From contig CAVXHI010000004.1 of the NCBI GenBank assembly GCA_963761655.1, positions 62,001 through 126,000 of the forward strand: a DNA stretch of 64,000 bases. The letters run 5' to 3'. The stretch's first letter is position 1; every line of letters starts with the position of its first letter. A program made the position numbers and the translations under genes. The notes under the pieces were generated by a model. It was given only the letters and a program-made list of their open reading frames with translations, ran no database searches and was not told the origin of the DNA. This DNA is from RYN-122 sp963761655. Lineage in GTDB: Bacteria > Actinomycetota > Actinomycetes > Mycobacteriales > SCTD01. Positions 25,189 through 34,532 of this stretch are shown piece after piece.

Positions 25189-26480
25189 GTCAGCACTCCC
25201 AGGAGCAGCCAGAAGAACACGTCGAGCGGGAAGATCTCGAAGTACGTCGCGACCGTCGAGGCGACCGCGGCGGCCAGCACGGACGCAGCGGTTCCGGCGG
25301 CCAGCGCGGCGTCGGAGCGCAGCTGCACGGCCTCGGAGCCGGTGGCGCGCAGCGCGGACGAGCGCAGCGCCGAGCTGGTGCGGCGTGCCGTGGAGAAGGC
25401 GCTCACCAGCACGAGGACGAACAGCCACAGGCCGAGCGGCCCGAGCTCGAAGGCGGTCTTGAAGTAGTAGTTGTCCGGCTGGTAGGTGCTCGCTGCGGTG
25501 CCGGCGACCTCCGCCGCCTTCTCGGCGGCGCTGCCCGTCGCCCCGATCCCGTTGCCCCAGGGCGCGGCCAGGACCTTCCCGAAGGTGGCCGACCAGCCGG
25601 TGCTGCGCTCTCCCAGGCTGCTCGAGGACAGCAGCGGACCGTAGACCGCTGCGGGGACGAACAGCGCGGCCGCGAGGACGCCCGGGACGACGTGGGCCAG
25701 CACGCGGTACCGGTGCCACCACAGGAAGGCGCCACCGACGACGAGCCCGGCGATCGCGGCCCGCACGATCGACGTCAGCATGCCGATCACCAGCACCGGT
25801 GTCGCCCAGAGGAACAGCGCGTTGCGGCGGCGGCGCACGTCGGTGAGCGCGACCGGGACCGCGACGAGCAGCACCAGCATCTCGTAGAGGCCGAAGGGGA
25901 ACGGCTGGTTGAAGGTCGAGAACGACCGCAGCAGGCCACCCGAGGTACGGATCGTCACGTCGTACTCGTAGCCGAGGGCAGCGAGGGCCTCCTGCCCCAC
26001 CACCTGCTGGGCGAGGCCGACCACCGAGGTGACGACGCCCGTCACCATGAGCAGGCCCACGAGCCGGTCGCGGTCGCGGGGGGTGAGCGGCGTGCGCAGC
26101 AGCACGGGCACGAGCAGGACGTAGAAGTAGTCGATCTTGAGACCGAGGACGGCCTGGCTCCCGCCGACGGCGGCCGCCGACCCGAGGCTGACCAGGACCA
26201 GCGCGCCGAGGGCCGGGGCCCACGGGGGCACCCCCCGCCGCCGGTCCGGAGCGGGGTTGAGGAGAGCGGCCCCCGCCGTCACCAGCAGCAGGCCCTCCTT
26301 CCAGCCGTCCACGATCCCGGGGTGCGGCACGAGGAGCAGGAGCCCGTTGAAGGGCACCAGAGCGGCCAGCAGCAGGACCCCGCGCTGCGGCCGGGTGAGC
26401 AGCACAGCGCCGGCCAGCACCAGGGCGGTGGCCACCAGCACGAGCACCAGCGGGAGCGCGAAGGGACTTCCGCCCGCCAC
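25086..26480 (-). CDS. O-antigen ligase/Wzy-like polysaccharide polymerase
   Basis: 464 residues from GTG at 26480 (GGAGGAGG just upstream; a GTG three bases earlier is equally possible). It has about ten to twelve hydrophobic helices and a large extracellular loop between late helices, with the WzyC-type segment GNGIGATG and YQPDNYYFKTAFELGPLGLWLF. It would polymerise or ligate lipid-linked repeat units on the outer face of the membrane. Real homology seems to stop near LGVLTSLVP; the last 35 codons overlap the GT4 gene and have non-coding codon use. Confidence 0.85.
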   Translation of the reverse strand: MAGGSPFALPLVLVLVATALVLAGAVLLTRPQRGVLLLAALVPFNGLLLLVPHPGIVDGWKEGLLLVTAGAALLNPAPDRRRGVPPWAPALGALVLVSLGSAAAVGGSQAVLGLKIDYFYVLLVPVLLRTPLTPRDRDRLVGLLMVTGVVTSVVGLAQQVVGQEALAALGYEYDVTIRTSGGLLRSFSTFNQPFPFGLYEMLVLLVAVPVALTDVRRRRNALFLWATPVLVIGMLTSIVRAAIAGLVVGGAFLWWHRYRVLAHVVPGVLAAALFVPAAVYGPLLSSSSLGERSTGWSATFGKVLAAPWGNGIGATGSAAEKAAEVAGTAASTYQPDNYYFKTAFELGPLGLWLFVLVLVSAFSTARRTSSALRSSALRATGSEAVQLRSDAALAAGTAASVLAAAVASTVATYFEIFPLDVFFWLLLGVLTSLVPTEAASPSTPSPCAPAAAVSRPTSGSSSGR

Positions 26481-26565
26481 CACGCCTCCTCCACCGGCCG
26501 CGCCGGGCTCGAGTGCCGATCCTACGCAGCGTGACGGCCGCACCGGCGCGTGCGACCTGGTCTGA

Positions 26566-26571
26566 CAGACT
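26566..26571 (+). promoter_or_regulatory. -10-like box of the Wzz-like gene
   Basis: CAGACT, five bases before the GTG at 26577. Confidence 0.3.
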
Positions 26572-26576
26572 GGCGC

Positions 26577-27824
26577 GTGGACACCGGCACGCACTTGCGC
26601 GCGATCTGGCGGCGCCGCGTGCCCGTCCTGCTCCTGGCGCTGCTGGCCGCCGCCGCGGTGTTCGGGCTCCGCTCGGCCGCGACCGTCTCCTACCGCGCCC
26701 AGGCCGACCTCTACCTCGTCCAGGGCAGTGCCGGGCAGAACGACGACGCTGAGGTCAGTCGCCTGACCGCCCTGTACGCCGAGTTCGTCCGCGACCCCCG
26801 TGTCGTGGCCGACCTGCTCCGACGCAGCCGCTTGCCGGTCCGGCCGGCCGACGTCCAGGACCTCGTGACCGTCACCAGCCCGGAGGCCGGCCAGCTGACC
26901 GTCGTGGCCGAGCAGCCGACGGCTGCGCGAGCCGCCGCCCTGGCTGACGCCACCGGGGAGGCGCTGAGCGCCGGCGCCGCCAAGGACCAGGCGGAGGCGC
27001 AGAAGGTCGAGCTCGAGCCGCTCACCGGCGAGCTCACGGCGCTGCGCACCCAGCTGGCCCAGCTGCCTGACGGAGACCCGGGACGGGAGCTGCTGCAGGC
27101 CCGGCTGGACCGCGCCGACCAGGCCCGGGTCGACCGGCTGTCCGCCGTCCGGGCCCGGCTCGACCTCGTCCGGCGCGCCCAGGCCGACGACGCACTGCGC
27201 GCCCCCCGCCCGACCCGTGATGCCACGCTCGCCTTCCTGCTGGTCCTCGTGCTGGCCGCCGAGGCCGCGGCCCTGCTGGCCGCGCGGCGCAAGGGCCTGG
27301 AGGGCGGGGACCCCGTCCCGTCGCTCGAGGCGTGGAGCGGGCTGCCGGTCTTCCGCACCGGCGCCGGCCCCCACGGCCCGGACGAGAGCGGTACCTCGGC
27401 GCGCTTCCTGCGCAAGGACGCCGCGGGGCGGCCCGTCTACCTCATCGGCCTCACGCCTGCACCGTCGACGGACGACGCCCTCGAGCGCGTGGCCGCCGCC
27501 GTGGCGACCCAGGGTGCCGCGACTCCGCGGGTCGCGCTCCTGCCCGAGGGCGCGCCGCCTCCCCCCGTCAAGGGCGGCAAGGTGCTGACTGCGGCGCCGC
27601 GCGCACTGCCGCCCACCGCGCTCGTCACCGCCTCCACCTGGACCGACGACCGCGTGCTGGCCCTCGCCGCGGACGCGCCAGGGGCCTGCGGACTGGTCGT
27701 GCTCGCGCGCCAGGTGCGCCGGCCGGAGCTCGAGGAGGCGCTGCGGGTGCTCCGCCTGGCCGGGCTGGCAGTGTCCTGCGTCGTCGTCGACGAGGCGACG
27801 CGACGGCAGGCGCGGAGGACGTGA
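26577..27824 (+). CDS. Wzz-like chain-length/polysaccharide co-polymerase protein
   Basis: 415 residues. Transmembrane helix about 15-32 (VPVLLLALLAAAAVFGL), an extracytoplasmic region with a coiled coil (about 125-200, EPLTGELTALRTQLAQL), a second helix (about 218-238, FLLVLVLAAEAAALLAA) and a cytoplasmic domain. The cytoplasmic part resembles the bacterial tyrosine-kinase fold of Wzz-Wzc proteins, but I see no Walker A motif or Tyr cluster, so it is probably a non-kinase regulator. First gene of a plus-strand operon; its TGA overlaps the next GTG. Confidence 0.8.
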   Translation: MDTGTHLRAIWRRRVPVLLLALLAAAAVFGLRSAATVSYRAQADLYLVQGSAGQNDDAEVSRLTALYAEFVRDPRVVADLLRRSRLPVRPADVQDLVTVTSPEAGQLTVVAEQPTAARAAALADATGEALSAGAAKDQAEAQKVELEPLTGELTALRTQLAQLPDGDPGRELLQARLDRADQARVDRLSAVRARLDLVRRAQADDALRAPRPTRDATLAFLLVLVLAAEAAALLAARRKGLEGGDPVPSLEAWSGLPVFRTGAGPHGPDESGTSARFLRKDAAGRPVYLIGLTPAPSTDDALERVAAAVATQGAATPRVALLPEGAPPPPVKGGKVLTAAPRALPPTALVTASTWTDDRVLALAADAPGACGLVVLARQVRRPELEEALRVLRLAGLAVSCVVVDEATRRQARRT

Positions 27825-28927
27825 GCCTCCGGGTCGCGATCGTCCACGAGCGCTTCACGGACTACGCGGGCTCCGAGCGGGTGGTCGCCCAGCTGGCCGA
27901 GGTCTGGCCGCAGGCCGACGTCCTGGTCCCCGTGTCGGATCCCGCGGGCCTGCCCCCCGGGCTCGACCCCGCACGCGTGCGCACGAGCGGGCTGCAGCGC
28001 CTGTACCCCGGTGGCGGGCGCTACGCGCACCTGCTGCCTTTGCTGCCCGGTGCGATGGGACGGTTCGACCTGCGCGACTACGACCTCGTCGTCCTGAGCC
28101 ACCACGCCTTCGCGCAGCGGGTCCGGCCGCCGGCCGGCGTCCCGGTGCTGTCGTACGTGCACAGCCCGGCACGCTGGATCTGGGAGGCGGGCATGCGCAG
28201 AGGTGAGGCAGGGCGCCTCGGCAGTGCCGGGCTGGCCGCCTTCGCCGCCAGCCAGCGTGCGGCCGACCGCAGAGCTGCGCAGCGCCCGGACGTCCTGCTG
28301 GCCAACAGCACCGCCGTCGCGGGGCGGATCGCCGAGCACTGGGGCCGCCGCGCCGACGTCGTCGCACCCCCTGTCGACGTCCGCCTCTACACGCCGGAGC
28401 CGGGGCTGCCACGTGAGGACTTCTTCCTGCTCGCGGGCCGGCTGGTGCCTTACAAGCGCCCCGAGGTCGCGGCCGCTGCCGCTGCCGCTGCCGGCGTGCC
28501 TCTCGTCGTCGCGGGCGACGGCCGCTCCGCAGACGCGGTGCAGGCGGCCGGGGGCGACGTCCGCATGCTCGGGCGCGTCAGCGACGAGACCCTGCGCGAC
28601 CTGTACCGACGGTGCCGGGCGCTGCTCATGCCCGGCGAGGAGGACTTCGGCATCGTGCCGGTCGAGGCCCAGGCCTGTGGCGCCCCTGTCATCGCGCTCG
28701 GGGTCGGGGGTGCGCTCGACAGCGTCGTCCCCGGCGTCACCGGGGTGCTGTACGACGAGCACGCCGGTGAGCCCGTCGGCGGTGCCCTCGCCGAGGCGCT
28801 GCGCCGGTTCCAGCCCTCCGAGTACGACCCGGCAGCCGTCCGGCGGCACGCCGAGGGCTTCTCGCCGGCCCACTTCCGTCGTCGCGTCGCCGAGGCCGCC
28901 TCGGCCCTGCTGCCCGGCGCCGCGTGA
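27821..28927 (+). CDS. GT4 glycosyltransferase (WbaZ-like)
   Basis: 368 residues. GT-B fold with N-terminal VAIVHERFTDYAGSERVV and SYVHSPARWIWE, and C-terminal LAGRLVPYKRPEV and the donor-binding MPGEEDFGIVPVEAQACGAPVI (EX7E motif). These features are typical of mannosyl- or rhamnosyl-transferases of capsule clusters, but the sugar is not certain. GTG start with GGAGG upstream, overlapping the Wzz-like stop (GTGA). Cytosolic, membrane-associated. Confidence 0.92.
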   Translation: MSLRVAIVHERFTDYAGSERVVAQLAEVWPQADVLVPVSDPAGLPPGLDPARVRTSGLQRLYPGGGRYAHLLPLLPGAMGRFDLRDYDLVVLSHHAFAQRVRPPAGVPVLSYVHSPARWIWEAGMRRGEAGRLGSAGLAAFAASQRAADRRAAQRPDVLLANSTAVAGRIAEHWGRRADVVAPPVDVRLYTPEPGLPREDFFLLAGRLVPYKRPEVAAAAAAAAGVPLVVAGDGRSADAVQAAGGDVRMLGRVSDETLRDLYRRCRALLMPGEEDFGIVPVEAQACGAPVIALGVGGALDSVVPGVTGVLYDEHAGEPVGGALAEALRRFQPSEYDPAAVRRHAEGFSPAHFRRRVAEAASALLPGAA

Positions 28928-30091
28928 GTCGCGAGGCGGACCCGCGGGGCGCCTTCGTCGAGCTGCTCGACGACGTCGAGGGGTGCGACGTCGCGCTCGT
29001 CGACGGTACGCGCGGGCCGGCCGCCCGGCTGCTCGCCGACGCCGGCGCCCGGGTGCTGCCCGGCGTCCACGACCTCGCTGCCGACAGCGTCGACCACGTC
29101 GTCCTCGCGGCCGTGCCCCTGCGCCCCGGGCTGCTGTCCGCTGCCGGCCGCGCGCTGCGGCCGGGTGGACGGCTGCTGCTCGTCGCGGCCAACCGGCGCA
29201 GCCCGGTGGCGCTCGCCGACCGGGTGCCGGGGCGGCGCACCTCTCACGGCGGACCTGCCGGGGCTGCACGCCGCAGCCCGCCGGGCGGGCGTCGAGCCGC
29301 GCGCGTCCTTCGGGCTGCTGCGGACCGTGCTCGTGCCGTCCACCGTGATCTCGCTCGAGCACCCCGACGCCGCCCTGCTCGTGCTGCGCGGCAGCTCGCC
29401 GCTCATCACCGGGGCCCGCCTGCACGCCCTGCGTGCCTTCGCCGGCGCTGTCCAGCGAGGTCACGCCGGTGCGCTGGTGCCCGGGTTGGCCGTGCTGGCG
29501 TCGTCGGAGCCGCTACCGCCCGAGCCCCTGGTCGGCCGGATCGGCGTCCTCGGGTCGGAGGAGGTCAAGCGGCTGCGCGGCTGGCCGCTGCGGCACGTCG
29601 ACAAGGTCTACACGTCGGCCACGGTCGCGGCGGCCGAGGCGGACGCACTGGAGGAGGTGCACGGCGCCTGGCCGGAGCTCGCCCCCCGGCTGCTCGAGCG
29701 GCGCGGCCCCTTCTGCAACCGCACCACCTGGGTCGACGGCCGCCCTCTGGACCTGCAGTCGCTGGACGCCGTGACGGGTGAGCGCCGCGTGCTCGAGGCG
29801 GCCGGCCTGCTCGGTCGCCTGCACCGCCGGCTCGGCCCCGCAGCGCCCGGGCAGCAGCTCGTGCACGGCGACTTCTGGCTCGGCAACCTGCTGCTGGACG
29901 ACGCCGGCGCGCTGGTCCGCGTCATCGACTGGACCGATGCCACCCGCGGCGACGCCGACGTCGACCTGCGCTTCCTCGTCGACAGCTGGGCCCAGCGGTG
30001 CGGCCTGGACCCGGCGGCGACGGTGCGGCTCGGGCGGGACGCCGAGGAGGCCTACCGGGCGGGGCTGGAGGAGCCGCTCAGCCCTGCGTGA
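28924..30091 (+). pseudogene. frameshifted methyltransferase-like / APH-type phosphotransferase fusion
   Basis: The GTG at 28924 overlaps the GT stop. The first 105 codons encode a partial class I methyltransferase-like domain (LRPGGRLLLVAANRRSP). Near 29231-29245 the frame must shift: the sequence ADRVPGRR continues as APLTADLPGLHAAARRAG in the next frame, as if one base were inserted. The rest is intact and ends with an APH fold: catalytic loop LVHGDFWLGN and metal site VIDWTDATRGD. Restoring the frame gives about 388 residues. It may phosphorylate or otherwise modify a sugar of the repeat unit; the domain pairing is unusual. Confidence 0.7.
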
Positions 30092-30894
30092 CGGCGTGCG
30101 GGTGGACCGCGGGGTGCTGCGTGGGCGGCCAGTCCTGCACCCGCCGGGACAGCTGGTGCACCAGGCGGGCCGGCGTCAGGCCCTGGTGCATCGTCAGGCG
30201 GGGCAGCTGCCAGGGGTCGGCGTCGCCGGTGACGCGGCCGTTGAGGAACGAGTACGCCGTCGTGTAGCCGGCGGCACGCGCGGCGTCGCGCACCCGGGCG
30301 TCGTGGTGGCCGAACGGGTAGGCGAGCTCGTCCACGGCCCGCCCGACGGCCTGCTCGAGCCGCTCCCGGGGCACGCGCAGCTCCCGGTCGAGCCCGGCGT
30401 CGGTCAGGCACGGCAGGCAGGCGTGCGAGGTGCCGTGCGCCGACAGGTCGAGCCCGCGCGCGACGGACTCCTCGAGCTCGTCCCAGGTCATCGTCCGCCG
30501 GCTGCCGGGCCACCACGGGGGCTCGACCCCGACCTGGTCGATGACGACGTGCAGCGTCGCGGGCCAGCCACGGCGCGGTGAGCTCGGGCAGCGCGTGGCG
30601 GTGGACCCCGACCAGGGCGTCGTCGAAGGCCAGGGCCACCGTCCCCGTGACGTCCTCGCCGGCCGTCACGGCGTCCGACAGGACCCGCAGGGGCACGACC
30701 CGCAGCCCGAGGCGCGCGACGACGTCGAGCTGCTGGCGGAAGCGGGACAGGCTGACGGCGTACTCGCTCGGTGCGGCGTCGTCCTCCAGGACGTCGTGGT
30801 AGGCCAGCACCGCGGCGCCGGGCACGGTGCTCCGGCCGCGGGCCCAGTCCCGAACCCCGCGCCCGGCCGTCAGCGCGTGGGCGGCGGCGCTCAC
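30078..30894 (-). pseudogene. frameshifted polysaccharide deacetylase (NodB-like, CE4)
   Basis: GTG at 30894 overlaps the flippase stop. The first frame holds VLAYHDVLED and the NodB motif-1 VALAFDDA. Near 30561-30565 the frame shifts as if one G were extra (CTGGCCC for CTGCCC); the second frame resumes as ATLHVVIDQ and contains the HxxxH motif (SAHGTSHACL) and AYPFGHHD. All CE4 motifs are kept, so one base restores about 271 residues. It would remove N-acetyl groups from the surface glycan. The last 14 bases overlap the convergent fusion gene. Confidence 0.75.
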
Positions 30895-32357
30895 GCGCTG
30901 CGCCCGAGGGTGCGTGCGCGGGCCGATGCCACGCTGCTGCGCGCACCCGGCAGGTCCAGCGCCAGCCCGGCGGCGACAGCCAGCAGGACGCCGGCCGCCG
31001 CCAGCGCGGGCCACCAGACGACGTCGTCGAAGAGCTCGGTGACCAGCACGATGCCGGCGGTGCTCGCCCCGACGGCGCAGAGCCGCCCGAGGGGCAGCAG
31101 CCGGGGGACGGGCACCGTGCGGCTGACCAGCAGCCACATGGTCGCGAGCACGAGCACCTCCGTGACGACCGTCGCGACGGCGGCGCCGTCGTAGGACATC
31201 GTCGGGATGAGCATCAGGTTGAGCACCACGTTGACGGCCAGCCCGACCAGGCCGACCCAGGGGTAGACGCGCGAGCGCCCGGTGGCCACGAGCAGGGTGA
31301 AGCCGACCTGCGTGATCATCGACAGCACGGCTCCGAGCACGAGCAGGCGGCTGGACGTGGTGGCGGCGCCGAACCGCTCGCCGTACAGCACCACCAGCAG
31401 CGGCCGCGCGCTCGCCCAGAAGCCCGCGATCACCAGCGAACCGAGGAAGGCCAGCAGCAGCGACGTCGACCGGGCGCGGTCGCGGAAGCGGTCGACGTCC
31501 TTCGGCCAGGCCGACAGCAGCAGCGTCAGCGCCGGGCCGACGACCGCGGTGGTGACGAGGGCGAGGACGTCGGCGAACTTGTAGCCGACGCTGTAGAGGC
31601 CGACCGCGTCGAAGGTGTCGAGGCGGCTGAGCAGCAGGACGTCGACCTTGTAGAGCAGCGTCGCCAGGGCGCTCCCGATGGTCAGCGGGACGGCGTCGAT
31701 GAGCATGCTGCGCCAGCGCCAGCGCTGGACCTGCCGGGCGGGGCGGGGCCCGACGTCGCCGCGTGCGACCCCCCGCAGCTTGAGCAGGATCTTCACGAGC
31801 TCGTTCACGATGACCGGCAGGACCAGCAGCAACAGGCTCGGGGCGAACAGCGCGACGACCAGCGTCAGGGCCAGCTGCACCACCTGCCCGAGCGACTCCG
31901 CGACCGCCACCACGGTCATCTTCAGCCGCGCCTGGAACAACATCGTCAGCGCATGGCTGGGCGTGGCCACGACCACCACGAGGCCAGCCAGCGCAGTGGC
32001 CCGGACGACGTCGCCCGGGTAGCCGAGCAGCACCACGTAGGCCAGCGCCACGGCGTAACCGAAGAGACCGAGCAGGGCGCGCAGCGCGATGAAGGCGCTC
32101 GCCACCAGCGGGACGTCCGCCTCGTCCTCGTCCACCAGCCGGGCGAGGACGACCCGGCCGACGCCGAGGTCGGTGAAGATCGACAGCAGCCCGAGCAGGC
32201 CGAAGACGAACGAGTACTGGCCGAAGTCGTCCGGCGAGAGCACCCGCGCGATGACGATGCTGCCGATCCAGCCGAGCGAGCTGATGACCACGCGGCTGAA
32301 CAGCAGCGCGACGGTGTTGCGCACCGCCGCCTGGTTGCGCTCCTCGTGGACCGTCAC
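30891..32357 (-). CDS. Wzx-type polysaccharide flippase
   Basis: 488 residues with 12-14 hydrophobic helices and the N-terminal pattern NTVALLFSRVVISSLGWIGSIVIARVLSPDDFGQYSF that marks the Polysacc_synt/MOP flippase family (shown here as a description; key part ARVLSPDDFGQYSF). It moves lipid-linked repeat units across the membrane. The upstream acetyltransferase ends four bases earlier and the deacetylase overlaps downstream, so all are one operon. Alternative start a few codons later is possible because the upstream AGAGG touches the GTG. Confidence 0.9.
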   Translation of the reverse strand: MTVHEERNQAAVRNTVALLFSRVVISSLGWIGSIVIARVLSPDDFGQYSFVFGLLGLLSIFTDLGVGRVVLARLVDEDEADVPLVASAFIALRALLGLFGYAVALAYVVLLGYPGDVVRATALAGLVVVVATPSHALTMLFQARLKMTVVAVAESLGQVVQLALTLVVALFAPSLLLLVLPVIVNELVKILLKLRGVARGDVGPRPARQVQRWRWRSMLIDAVPLTIGSALATLLYKVDVLLLSRLDTFDAVGLYSVGYKFADVLALVTTAVVGPALTLLLSAWPKDVDRFRDRARSTSLLLAFLGSLVIAGFWASARPLLVVLYGERFGAATTSSRLLVLGAVLSMITQVGFTLLVATGRSRVYPWVGLVGLAVNVVLNLMLIPTMSYDGAAVATVVTEVLVLATMWLLVSRTVPVPRLLPLGRLCAVGASTAGIVLVTELFDDVVWWPALAAAGVLLAVAAGLALDLPGARSSVASARARTLGRSA

Positions 32358-32361
32358 CTCT

Positions 32362-33405
32362 TCAGTGTGCGGGCCAGCTCGCCGAGGCGTCCGGCCGCGG
32401 CCAGCCGTGCGCGGGCCCGGCGGCGTCCCGGGGGACGGCCAGCAGGGTCGCGACGTCGTAGCCGGTGGTGGTCCAGGCGGCCTTGTAGGCGTTCTCGCCG
32501 ATGCCGAAGTCCAGCGCGTCGATCCCGAGGGCGTCGTGCCGGTCGACCATGGCCTCGGCGACGAGGTGGCCGAGCCCGACCTGGGCGAGCGTCGGGTCGA
32601 AGCGCGACAGCCACAGGTCCAGCCGCCGGCCGTGCCGCAGCCCCACCTCGTGCGCCGACCACACGCCGCCGACCGTGCCGCCGACGATGAGGAGCCGCCC
32701 CGCCCGCGCCTCCGCCTCGAGGAACGGGAGGGTGAAGGCGTCGTAGGGCGAGCCGCACAGGTCGGTGCGGTCGCGGCCGCGGTCGGCGTCGGCGGCCACG
32801 CGCTGGACCTCGGGCCACCACCGGTGCAGCCCGTCGAGGTCGTCGACCACCTCGACGTCGAAGGGGCGGCCCTCGCGCGCGAGCGCGTTCCGGTAGCGCC
32901 GCAGCCGCTTGAGCGAGGTCGCTCCGCGCAGGTCCGAGGACACGGTGCCCACCGGCAGCGGGACGCCGGAGCAGCGGTCGTCGACCGTCAGCCGCACGTC
33001 CCAGGCCTCGGACCGGCGCAGCGCCAGCGTGGAGCGGGAGTCGAGCCGGACGTGGACCAGCTGCAGCGGGCACCCCTGCTCCGCCAGGGCGTCCCAGACC
33101 GCCCTGGCGGCCTCGTCGTCGTCTGCGAGCAGCTCCCCGACGGTGCCGAGGCCGTGGCCCAGCCAGCGCAGCACGGGCTGGCCGAGCAGGGTCCGCCGGT
33201 GCAAGGGGGCGAGCGCGACCAGCCGCCCGTCCCGGCGGCCCGTGACGAGCGCCAGCTCGCCAGTGCCGAGCTCCCGCCACCAGGCGAGGCCGTACGAGGG
33301 CCGGGAGGCGAAGCCGGTGCTCTGCCGGTCCGCCAACGCGTCCCACTCCTCGAGCAGCGGGGCGAGGTCGGGCCCGTCGCCGACCACGTGCACGTCGACG
33401 CTCAC
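32362..33405 (-). CDS. GNAT/FemAB-like acyltransferase of a polysaccharide cluster
   Basis: 347 residues of the double-GNAT type found in exopolysaccharide loci (CelD/BcsL-like). Signs are the central LKRLRRYRNALAREG segment and the acyl-binding region LLIVGGTVGGVWSAHEVGLRHG followed by LDFGIGENAYKAAW. Probably transfers an acetyl group to a sugar of the repeat unit, or an aminoacyl group; the substrate is inferred from location only. Start GTG overlaps the upstream GT4 stop. Confidence 0.83.
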   Translation of the reverse strand: MSVDVHVVGDGPDLAPLLEEWDALADRQSTGFASRPSYGLAWWRELGTGELALVTGRRDGRLVALAPLHRRTLLGQPVLRWLGHGLGTVGELLADDDEAARAVWDALAEQGCPLQLVHVRLDSRSTLALRRSEAWDVRLTVDDRCSGVPLPVGTVSSDLRGATSLKRLRRYRNALAREGRPFDVEVVDDLDGLHRWWPEVQRVAADADRGRDRTDLCGSPYDAFTLPFLEAEARAGRLLIVGGTVGGVWSAHEVGLRHGRRLDLWLSRFDPTLAQVGLGHLVAEAMVDRHDALGIDALDFGIGENAYKAAWTTTGYDVATLLAVPRDAAGPAHGWPRPDASASWPAH

Positions 33406-34532
33406 ACGGCTCCCCGAGGGGCGGAGGCCGCGACGGCGGTGCGCAGGACCTCGACGAGCCGGTCGGCGGCGACCCGCATGTCGTAGTGCTCCTCGACGTG
33501 CGCCCGGCCGCGGGCCCCCATGGCGGCCCGGAGGGCGGGGTCGTCGAGCAGCCGCTCCAGGGCCGCCAGCAGGGCGGCGTCGTCGCCCTCGGGCACGAGC
33601 AGCCCGGTCTCCCCGTGGCGGACCATGTCGGGCACCGCGCCGACGGGGTGCGCGACCACCGGCAGGCCGGCGGCCGAGGCCTCGAGGACGGCGTTGGGCG
33701 CCTGGTCGATCGTGCTCGGGAAGCACATGACGTCGGCGTCGGCGAGCACGTCCCAGAGCCGCTGGTCGCCGGAGCGCAGGTCGGAGACCACGCGGACGCC
33801 CGGCAGCGTGGGGACGTGCGCGGTGGTGACCAGGACCAGGTCGCAGCGGTCGCGCAGGTGCTCCTGGTGCAGGCGCAGCAGCCGCCAGCCGCCCTTGCGC
33901 ACGAGGTCGTGGCCGACGAACACGATCGTGGGCCGTCGCTCCGGGCGCGGGGCCGGCTGCGGCGGGAGCCAGACGCCGAACGGGAGCACGCTGACGCGCT
34001 CGGGCTCGAGCCCGTAGTCGTCGAGCAGGGAGCGCTCGATGAAGCCGCTGTTGGCCACGACGTGCCGGGCGGCCGTCAGGACGCGTTGCTCGAACGGCCG
34101 GCTCTTGCGGACGCCCCAGGGCGTGTACTTCGTGGGCGACCGGTAGGGCAGGCGGTAGGCGTTCAGGGCCGTCGTGCTGTCGGTGCTGATGACGCTGGGC
34201 AGCGAGCGCAGCTGGTCGGCCGACAGCAGTGCGCAGTTCTGGGTGTAGACGTGCAGGACGTCGAGGTCCTGACGGGCGAGCCTGCGGGTCAGCGCGCGCC
34301 GCAACCACGCCGAGCGCACCAGCTGGGCACGCAGAGGCTGCAGGTCGAGGTCGAGGCGGGCCAGTCCGGGGACGGGACGCCGCAGCAGCCGCCCGGCGGT
34401 CCCGGGGTCGGGGACGTGCAGGAACTCCGCGTGGACGTCGTCGCGCTCGGCCAGCGCCCGCTCCAGGGCGGCGTGGACGGTCAGGTGCCCGCCGATGCCC
34501 TCGTCGACGAACAGCACCCGCAGCGGCTTCAC
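33402..34532 (-). CDS. GT4 glycosyltransferase
   Basis: 376 residues. GT-B: N-terminal RVLFVDEGIGGHLTVHAAL, middle VISTDSTTALN and VVANSGF, and C-terminal IVFVGHDLVRKGG and CFPSTIDQAPNAVLEASAAGLPVV, where the first Glu of the donor EX7E motif sits in NAVLEA. Start GTG overlaps the stop of the preceding GT4 by GTGA. Adds one sugar to the lipid-linked unit in the cytosol. Confidence 0.9.
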   Translation of the reverse strand: MKPLRVLFVDEGIGGHLTVHAALERALAERDDVHAEFLHVPDPGTAGRLLRRPVPGLARLDLDLQPLRAQLVRSAWLRRALTRRLARQDLDVLHVYTQNCALLSADQLRSLPSVISTDSTTALNAYRLPYRSPTKYTPWGVRKSRPFEQRVLTAARHVVANSGFIERSLLDDYGLEPERVSVLPFGVWLPPQPAPRPERRPTIVFVGHDLVRKGGWRLLRLHQEHLRDRCDLVLVTTAHVPTLPGVRVVSDLRSGDQRLWDVLADADVMCFPSTIDQAPNAVLEASAAGLPVVAHPVGAVPDMVRHGETGLLVPEGDDAALLAALERLLDDPALRAAMGARGRAHVEEHYDMRVAADRLVEVLRTAVAASAPRGAV

